The position numbers and the translations under genes were made by a program. 40,589 nt of DNA from Nitrososphaerota archaeon. GTDB lineage: Archaea > Thermoproteota > Nitrososphaeria > Nitrososphaerales > Nitrososphaeraceae. This document shows positions 35,378 through 40,589 of the stretch, one piece after another (the first letter of the stretch is position 1; each line of letters starts with the position of its first letter). The stretch spans positions 1 through 40,589 of the forward strand of contig VBPX01000031.1 of assembly GCA_005877075.1 (NCBI GenBank), in the 5' to 3' direction. The notes below the pieces were generated by a model that did no database searches, was not told where the DNA came from, and saw nothing but the letters and a program-made list of their open reading frames with translations.

Positions 35378-35387
35378 AATATATACT
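35378..35387 (-). promoter_or_regulatory. TATA box of znuABC
   Basis: aatatatact (read on the plus strand) is centred about 27 nt before the znuA ATG, consistent with a leaderless message starting inside the palindrome. Confidence 0.55.
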
Positions 35388-35872
35388 TTAGTTATTAATT
35401 TTAATTAACTTTATTATTATAGTGTTAATAATATCTGTTTTGCCGAACTCACAGGCGGAGATGAATGCTCAAAACATATTTTGAAACCCCAACTCTCATA
35501 TCTACTTGCCTATGTCACAAATCTGTGAAAAGATACCTATTTCGGCTTGAAATCAAGTTTCAAGAATTTTAGATTCCACGATATTTTCATGTATTGATGA
35601 TACGATAAGGTTTCTGATGCAACGACTGCCCATAACCAATAGAACAATTGCAGTGGCAATTTACTTCATTATTACCGACATTTTTTTCTCACTTCATGGT
35701 AGATCTTGGTACCGGTGTAACATGTAGAAACAAATTTTTAAACAAGATAATAATTTCATATTTTGTTATCTTCGTGTGGTTATTGGTTTTTGGTGGGAAG
35801 AGTAGTTTTTTTCGAAATAAGCAATTTTGTGACGACTGAATTAATATTTAGTCTTATGACAAACATGCAATA
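35388..35872. other. Long divergent intergenic region between znuA and the NikR-like gene
   Basis: About 550 bp separate the two start codons. Besides the promoter elements it contains a hairpin-capable sequence at 35546-35564 (cttgaaa, 5-nt loop, tttcaag) and a short AT-rich open frame near 35617-35728 that looks like chance. No RNA gene could be recognised. Confidence 0.5.
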
Positions 35873-35885
35873 ATTATTATATCTA
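35873..35885 (+). promoter_or_regulatory. TATA box of the NikR-like regulator gene
   Basis: attattatatcta is centred about 28 nt before the TTG at 35908, supporting that start codon and a leaderless mRNA. Confidence 0.5.
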
Positions 35886-35907
35886 ATTGCTGATTATCAA
35901 AATTTAA

Positions 35908-36288
35908 TTGACCATAGTGAGTGTTTCATTAAATGAAGAAATAATTGAAAGTTTGGACAAGTTAAAATCACTGGGGTTTTCAGGAAGATCTGAAATCATA
36001 AGGGCAGGAATTAGAAATCTCTTATCGGATGAACGTATGAAAGAAGATTTGAACGGAGAAATTAACTCGTTACTTTTGGCAGTACATGATGAAGATTCAG
36101 ATGATCAAGTTTCGTCCATAAGACATGATTTTGACAAGATAATAATCGTACACCTACATAATAAGATAGATAAAGAAAGGTGCCTTGAAATATTTTCTTT
36201 AAAGGGCGACGCAAAAGATGTTAAGGAAATATCTAGACAGCTTCAGATAAACAAAAGGATGCATTTTGTGAAATTAATTGTCGTTTAA
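35908..36288 (+). CDS. NikR-like ribbon-helix-helix metalloregulator
   Basis: The 126-residue protein combines an N-terminal ribbon-helix-helix DNA-binding domain (VSVSLNEEIIESLDKLKSLG, then SGRSEIIRAGIRNLL) with a C-terminal ACT-like metal domain. Candidate metal ligands are H73, H82, H84 and C92 (VHLHNKIDKERC), comparable to H76, H87, H89 and C95 of E. coli NikR but with two extra residues between the last His and the Cys. The metal may differ from nickel. Being divergent from znuABC, it is the best candidate for its repressor. Start is TTG at 35908; GTG at 35917 is possible. Confidence 0.85.
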   Translation: MTIVSVSLNEEIIESLDKLKSLGFSGRSEIIRAGIRNLLSDERMKEDLNGEINSLLLAVHDEDSDDQVSSIRHDFDKIIIVHLHNKIDKERCLEIFSLKGDAKDVKEISRQLQINKRMHFVKLIVV

Positions 36289-36360
36289 TATTCTATGAAT
36301 TTTGATTTGACATCTGGATCACTACTTCAGTATCAGTTGATGTTAGTTATTTTTGTACAA

Positions 36361-36410
36361 GCTGTGATTATGATAAGTAAGCTAAATTTTATATTTATCA
36401 TAATCGAAGC
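36361..36410. repeat. Long inverted repeat: operator or terminator candidate
   Basis: The arms gattatgataa (36366-36376) and ttatcataatc (36395-36405) are perfect inverted repeats around an 18-nt AT-rich spacer, and three further outer bases (gct / agc) also pair after a 2-bp mismatch. The site lies after the NikR-like gene and before the phosphodiesterase-like gene. The TTATGA / TCATAA half-sites resemble the GTATGA / TCATAC halves of E. coli NikR sites, but with a longer spacer. Confidence 0.55.
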
Positions 36411-36468
36411 TGACTGGATCTTATATTATTGAAATTTTATACAATGACGATGTTATTCAATATGAGTT

Positions 36469-38700
36469 TTGAAGCATAGAATGACAAACTTCTTTAGCTA
36501 CAAAAAATCATTTAGTTTATTTTATAATGACTTAGCAAGGTGGTTTTTCTTTTTCATGTTTTTTTCTGGAATGCTTTCTTCCTATGTTTTTGGTATAGAG
36601 TTAGCTCTCAATTATGCCATACATGACGAATTTGATTTCTTGTACTTTATCTTCACAATATTCAGCGTTCTAGGAACTATTTGGGGAATGATGGCATTTA
36701 GAGAATTTACCAGGTCATCGGATAGAGTCAACAAAACAAGAACTCTTGCATGTCAAATTAATCCTCGAATTGGAAAATATGAATATAAATCATATAATCC
36801 CGAAACTCATGAGTTTGAAGACGGCTATATACCATTTGGACCAATTGATTTTTGGGATCCAGCAACATATGCTCCTGAGTGGGTAGATAAGGGTAAGTAT
36901 TGGCATGTCTTGCTAGGACTGCACATTCAGAATAAGGAATTGATACTCCAGGTTGTTAAAGATGATGACTTGATAAACACAAGGATTCGAAATGTAGCCA
37001 CGACTGAAAGAGAAAATATTCGCTTTCCATGGTCAAAAAATGGATCAAATAGAAAATTCCGATACAGGGTGAAAATACCTCAATGGGCGGTAATGCGTGC
37101 TGACTATCAAGGGACAAAATCGAACAACCAGGAAGGAGTTGGGACGAATCGTGAAATAGGAAAACTAAACAGGAACATCGTACTGCTGGTGGATGAAATT
37201 ATTGAAAGAGAGAGATTTAGAATAAAATATCCCTGGAAGATTACTGGGTTGTGGATCTATCTTTACAAGAGCTTACCTATTAAAATTATTTATAATGAAA
37301 TTTTAGAAAAACTTCCAGGATTCCGAAAATCTATAGTAAAGGAGGCAAATGAAACACTTGCTGATATCAGAGAAGACAGGTTAATTTTGGCCATTTTAGA
37401 TGTGGCAAAAAGTAAGGGATTAAATGAAACTAGAATTGAAAAAATCTCTACATTAATTAGATTTTTGGATGGTGTTTATTCAGATATTGGATTAGGTGAA
37501 GGATCTACTGAATATCATAATTTTCACCACAGCCTTGAGGTTTCTTATATGTCTCTAAAAATGTTACCAACCCAAATTAACAATTATAGATTTTCTGCTG
37601 ATGAAATCGAAATTATGCTTGTAGCTGCATTATTACATGATTATGATCCACTACAATTTACTTATAATGGTAATAGTTCTAAACCTGAATCCACTAGTTA
37701 CCCTAAATCAGGATCGACTATTCAACCATCAGTTGGACCTAGAGTCCATAGAACAATAGAAACTATTCACAGGTATCAAATACACGATGTGTATTTCAAA
37801 TTAGATCAGCCAGAATTGGAAAGGGTGTTCAAAAATTTCTCCTTTAAATTGAAATCTCGGCAACCCGATATTCAGGCCCCTCCCATCGGAATAGAAAAAT
37901 CTGACAAGAGTTTAATTGTTGAAGCACTGATATGGAGAACTGATTTTCCTTATTTTAAACAAGAAACTGCCCAAGAAATGTTTAAAAAATTGCTATCTGA
38001 GCTTAAGGCCAAAGGACATGACATTGAAAAAATCAATATCTTGTCAGAAGTGTTGTGGTTATCTGATCTATCTGTTACCTATATGGGGTCCGATCCGATA
38101 CGGGCGTGGAACAGAGTTACAAATCTGTACGATGAACTATTTCTACCAAAGTTAGAGGCAGTTTCCAGAACGGATTCATACTTTTCTGACTTTGCAGATA
38201 CTCATTTGTTTCAAGAACTAATGAGAATGAAGGGCTTTCCTGATGTATTCAAAAATAGATGGAATTCTGTGTACCAATTTTTTCATGAAGGAAATCCATC
38301 TACCATACTGATTAGAACCATTACAAACGCCCGCAAGAGTTTTTTGAAAATTAACATGGTAATCGGATATTTTAAAGGCGAATTTATCTATCAATTGGCA
38401 AATGATATTGGAGCTGAATTTTTCATTGGAATAGGTGAAGACCAAAATGAAATCTATTATGCTAAATCAAAGTTCATGGAGTTGGAGCCACAAAATGCAT
38501 CTGTCTTTTGGGGCAATCCTACAAAGCTCCTTCCAAATATTCCTGACGATTCTATAGATAATTTAATCATCAACATGCCAAAATCCATACAACTTGAAAT
38601 TTTAACTAATACATCTTCATTTGCCTCGTTGATAAGCACAATTAGCACAAAATTGAAAGATACTCCCAAAAGTTGGGGATTTATTCAATACTCTTTATAA
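36469..38700 (+). CDS. Membrane protein with phosphodiesterase-like HD domain and TrmB-like methyltransferase domain (C-terminus frameshifted)
   Basis: The 743-residue product has two membrane helices (about 20-45 and 53-77) and a middle region of unknown fold (about 90-300). An HD domain of the class I cyclic-nucleotide phosphodiesterase type follows: YHNFHHS at 349-355, LLHDYDP with H390/D391, TDFPYF (D492) and SDLS (D533), the last giving the second catalytic aspartate. About 610-743 resembles a class I methyltransferase near TrmB: VIGYFKGEFIYQLAND, FFIGIG and PDDSIDNLIINMPK. The TAA at 38698 follows a frameshift: one base out, coding continues as EILSKGFVDCSGVTNSYF and SNPYLLSFCLHRPK. Start is TTG at 36469 or ATG at 36481. 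Function unknown; no nucleotide cyclase was recognised nearby. Confidence 0.75.
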   Translation: MKHRMTNFFSYKKSFSLFYNDLARWFFFFMFFSGMLSSYVFGIELALNYAIHDEFDFLYFIFTIFSVLGTIWGMMAFREFTRSSDRVNKTRTLACQINPRIGKYEYKSYNPETHEFEDGYIPFGPIDFWDPATYAPEWVDKGKYWHVLLGLHIQNKELILQVVKDDDLINTRIRNVATTERENIRFPWSKNGSNRKFRYRVKIPQWAVMRADYQGTKSNNQEGVGTNREIGKLNRNIVLLVDEIIERERFRIKYPWKITGLWIYLYKSLPIKIIYNEILEKLPGFRKSIVKEANETLADIREDRLILAILDVAKSKGLNETRIEKISTLIRFLDGVYSDIGLGEGSTEYHNFHHSLEVSYMSLKMLPTQINNYRFSADEIEIMLVAALLHDYDPLQFTYNGNSSKPESTSYPKSGSTIQPSVGPRVHRTIETIHRYQIHDVYFKLDQPELERVFKNFSFKLKSRQPDIQAPPIGIEKSDKSLIVEALIWRTDFPYFKQETAQEMFKKLLSELKAKGHDIEKINILSEVLWLSDLSVTYMGSDPIRAWNRVTNLYDELFLPKLEAVSRTDSYFSDFADTHLFQELMRMKGFPDVFKNRWNSVYQFFHEGNPSTILIRTITNARKSFLKINMVIGYFKGEFIYQLANDIGAEFFIGIGEDQNEIYYAKSKFMELEPQNASVFWGNPTKLLPNIPDDSIDNLIINMPKSIQLEILTNTSSFASLISTISTKLKDTPKSWGFIQYSL

Positions 38701-38701
38701 G

Positions 38702-39294
38702 GAAATTCTATCAAAGGGATTTGTAGATTGTTCTGGTGTTACAAATTCCTATTTTTACTCAAAGTTGAATCTAGCTTCTCTTTCCTACTATTCAAACCCA
38801 TACTTGCTTTCATTTTGCCTACACCGACCAAAGTAACCAAGTACAATTTTCAATCTTGACAATAATGCAATTGGCGAGTTATTCTTTGACCTGTCTGATA
38901 CACATATCAGTAAGTATATACCTACTTTATTAACCGGATTATTTAAAGTAAATATGAAAATGCAAGCAGTGGAACTATCCTTATCTTCAATAAGAAGTCC
39001 TGAGACTAGAATATCTTACAGCACATATTTCAAAGAAAAAAGTTGATGAAATAATTAAGAATTCTACTCATTCAAATCAGGAATTTATTTCATATATAGT
39101 TAAGTTTGGAGCTGAAGAGTGGGATGGGTCATGGCGGAAGAATGTCAACAAGAGCTCAGTTTACTTATGATCAGTTTACAAATTGGTCGTTCAAAGACTT
39201 GTATGAATTGAATAAAAATCCTGTGTGGAACGAGCTAGCTAATCAAATCAAAAACAAGAATATTGGGCCCGTTACCAAAACGCTGTATAAATAA
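38702..39294 (+). pseudogene. Decayed coding sequence downstream of the phosphodiesterase-like gene
   Basis: Protein-like segments continue in shifting frames. From 38702 to 39046 one frame reads as the end of the methyltransferase-like domain, has a stop at 38834, and then continues with AIGELFFDLSDTHISKYIPT and MQAVELSLSSIRS. Another frame, from about 39021 to 39170, reads KKKVDEIIKNSTHSNQEF and KFGAEEWDGSWRKN. A third, ending at 39294, reads QFTYDQFTNWSFKDLYELNK and finishes TKTLYK. At least two further shifts are needed, so this is a broken gene or a broken extension of the upstream one. I do not recognise the family. Confidence 0.65.
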
Positions 39295-39360
39295 TTATCC
39301 TAATTTGATGAATGAGATTACTAATGAAGCCGTAGGAATCAAAATTTTGTCCAAGTTGTA

Positions 39361-39501
39361 ATGACGAAAAAAGCAACTGAAAATGAAATTCATCCTGGTG
39401 ATCATGTACTTCAAACACTAAACTGCCGTCATACATCAAGACATTTCGATCGAAATCAGACAAAAAACACCGAGCACCGGACGAAAACGCTATACAAATA
39501 A
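39361..39501 (+). CDS. Possible 46-residue frame ending TKTLYK
   Basis: This short frame begins MTKKATENEIHPGDHVLQTL and ends RTKTLYK with a TAA. The final 21 bp match the end of the upstream decayed frame at the protein level. It is strongly basic and has no recognised domain. It may be a relic of a duplicated 3' end rather than a gene. Confidence 0.3.
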   Translation: MTKKATENEIHPGDHVLQTLNCRHTSRHFDRNQTKNTEHRTKTLYK

Positions 39502-39524
39502 AGCAAAACAAATCAACACGGGTA

Positions 39525-40064
39525 ATGTTCTGTCTTCCGGAAGGTACCGAACAATGGATTGTTGCTCTCACAAGTCCAGCAGCTACTACGTTTATTATCG
39601 GAGCCGCCGGCATCGCTGTTTCGATTATTACATATGTTTTCCAGAAAAGGCAATTAAGATTAAGAGCATTGCTGGAAGTTTTCAGTGTTCTGAATCTTCC
39701 TGAACACAGGGAGGCCAGGCGAGTTACTTATGGAGAGCGGTCTGATGCTTCATATGACATACTGAAAATTTCGCGACCAAATTTTGATGGAGCGTATGTA
39801 GGAGAGCTTGAGAGAGTAGTTGTAGATATTTTTCGCGGCGATATGAATAACGCGGCTACTCTTATCTATCACGGTCTTATGGACGAAACAATTTTTGTCG
39901 AGGAGTACTGGTGGATAATATTAAGATGTTGGGATAACACAAAAGATACGATAAATAAAAGAAGGTCTTCTGGAACAGGTGCTTTATCTTATATGCGCAA
40001 TTTAGAAAAGTTAAATAGTAAAGCAGAAAAATACGCGAAAAAAAGATTTCAAGAGGGATTTTGA
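39525..40064 (+). CDS. Small membrane-anchored protein, DUF4760-like
   Basis: This 179-residue protein has one N-terminal helix (about residues 13-40, PAATTFIIGAAGIAVSIITY) followed by a basic stretch and a cytoplasmic helical domain (RALLEVFSVLNLPEHREARR, ELERVVVDIFRGDMNNAATL, EEYWWIILRCWDN). The layout resembles DUF4760-type proteins, often found among accessory genes, but I am not certain. Base composition and codon choice look less AT-biased than the housekeeping genes, consistent with acquired DNA. No partner is evident. Confidence 0.6.
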   Translation: MFCLPEGTEQWIVALTSPAATTFIIGAAGIAVSIITYVFQKRQLRLRALLEVFSVLNLPEHREARRVTYGERSDASYDILKISRPNFDGAYVGELERVVVDIFRGDMNNAATLIYHGLMDETIFVEEYWWIILRCWDNTKDTINKRRSSGTGALSYMRNLEKLNSKAEKYAKKRFQEGF

Positions 40065-40135
40065 AGAATATATAAAAAAATACAGGATAGAAAGCGACAA
40101 AAGGAACGCTGAAAACGTCGAAAAATGGGAGTTGA

Positions 40136-40589
40136 TGCACTTTTCCACTACTTAACAAACCGGCAACCGTAGAAATACGATACGTTGAAGATGGCAACAT
40201 TAAATCAGCTGTAATAGATCCTTGGTCTACAACCTTTGTTAATGGAGAAGTGCAACTATGGAGCTTTGCTAACAAGACAAAAGGAATATTTAGAATAAAA
40301 ATTATCGAAAGTATGGTAGTAACTAATTTTAGAATTTTGGCAATAGATCATCAAAACAATAAACTCAATATACTTCATTTACTCCCGAACATTGATGACG
40401 TTATTGTTATGAACATACACCGCGTCTCTCAATCAATTGGATATGGGGTATATACTGGATATAGGACAAGGGTAGGGACAAGATTTTCTTCAGGAACAAG
40501 CAAGACAGTAGGAGATATCATATTCATTGAAAATACCCAAAAGAGTTCATGGATAGGAATTCCTGACCCGACAGGACTCAAAAATTTTA
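40136..40589 (+). CDS. Incomplete frame running off the window end, unidentified
   Basis: The frame is open from just after a TGA at 40133-40135 to the last base, 151 codons, and looks coding: KPATVEIRYVEDGNIKSAVI, then VNGEVQLWSFANKTKG and MVVTNFRILAIDHQNNKL, later IGYGVYTGYRTRVGTRFSSG and WIGIPDPTGLKNF. There is no start codon early in it; the first ATG is near 40311. An adjacent frame (ATG near 40126, GVDALFHYLTNRQP) suggests a frameshift near 40150-40165. The pattern with VTNFRILAI resembles PH-like domains, only as a guess. Confidence 0.5.

Noticed and set aside
35433-35570. Possible tRNA or other structured RNA in the znuA/nikR intergenic region
   Set aside because: Only one 7-bp hairpin is present; there is no T-loop sequence or cloverleaf.
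35648-35839. A 63-codon frame between znuA and the NikR-like gene
   Set aside because: It lacks a good start codon or promoter, is very AT-rich and resembles nothing; its hydrophobic look follows from T-rich codons.

Overview
The window looks like chromosomal DNA from a member of the Nitrososphaerota (Thaumarchaeota), probably a soil ammonia-oxidising type. The evidence is the AT-rich sequence, archaeal informational genes (aIF1, S15, eS1, Sec61 beta, RNase P subunits Rpp30 and Pop5, a Pcc1-like KEOPS protein, an exosome-associated RNA-binding protein), a DUF2070 membrane protein, a PIN-ATPase-KH protein, and TATA boxes about 26 nt before many start codons, which implies mostly leaderless mRNAs. 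Genus and species are inference. No tRNA, rRNA, CRISPR array or intact insertion sequence was seen.

Layout. 1-3.6 kb: PIN/ATPase/KH protein, secreted PQQ-type sugar dehydrogenase, CBS-domain protein. 3.9-11.8 kb: purine biosynthesis, purQ-purL-purF then purK-purE, interrupted by two small proteins and a short-chain dehydrogenase. 11.9-15.7 kb: DUF2070 protein, Sec61 beta, zinc-ribbon protein, aIF1, and two small membrane proteins that could be accessory ammonia monooxygenase subunits (AmoY/AmoZ type). 15.9-19.3 kb: an overlapping operon rps15 - RecJ/Cdc45-like - pcc1-like - serS. 19.3-22.5 kb: a broken reading frame, a radical SAM protein and PolX. 22.5-24.6 kb: a decay zone with an MntR-type regulator stopped by one in-frame TAG, a ZIP metal transporter broken by several frameshifts, an intact SRPBCC protein and a frameshifted cupredoxin. 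24.6-28.7 kb: XPD/DinG-type helicase, a histidine-containing exported membrane protein, a small roadblock-like protein and a 56-residue membrane protein. 28.8-30.9 kb: eS1, exosome-type RNA-binding protein, Rpp30, Pop5, followed by a candidate C/D box guide RNA. 31.2-32.7 kb: exported beta-propeller protein. 32.8-36.3 kb: ZnuABC-type metal importer divergent from a NikR-like regulator, with a palindrome at the znuA start. 36.5-39.3 kb: a membrane protein combining an HD domain resembling class I cyclic-nucleotide phosphodiesterases with a TrmB-like methyltransferase domain, frameshifted near its C-terminus and followed by decayed coding sequence. 39.5 kb to the end: a small membrane-anchored protein and an incomplete frame, both unlike the rest of the window.

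How the genes work together. The pur genes supply several steps of IMP synthesis. The ribosomal, KEOPS, SerRS, RNase P and exosome-type genes form translation and RNA-processing blocks. The metal genes suggest replacement of one uptake system by another: the MntR/ZIP pair is decayed, while the ABC importer with its own ribbon-helix-helix metalloregulator is intact. The points most worth following are the phosphodiesterase-methyltransferase fusion, the possible AMO accessory subunits, the metal-gene decay zone and the candidate guide RNA.
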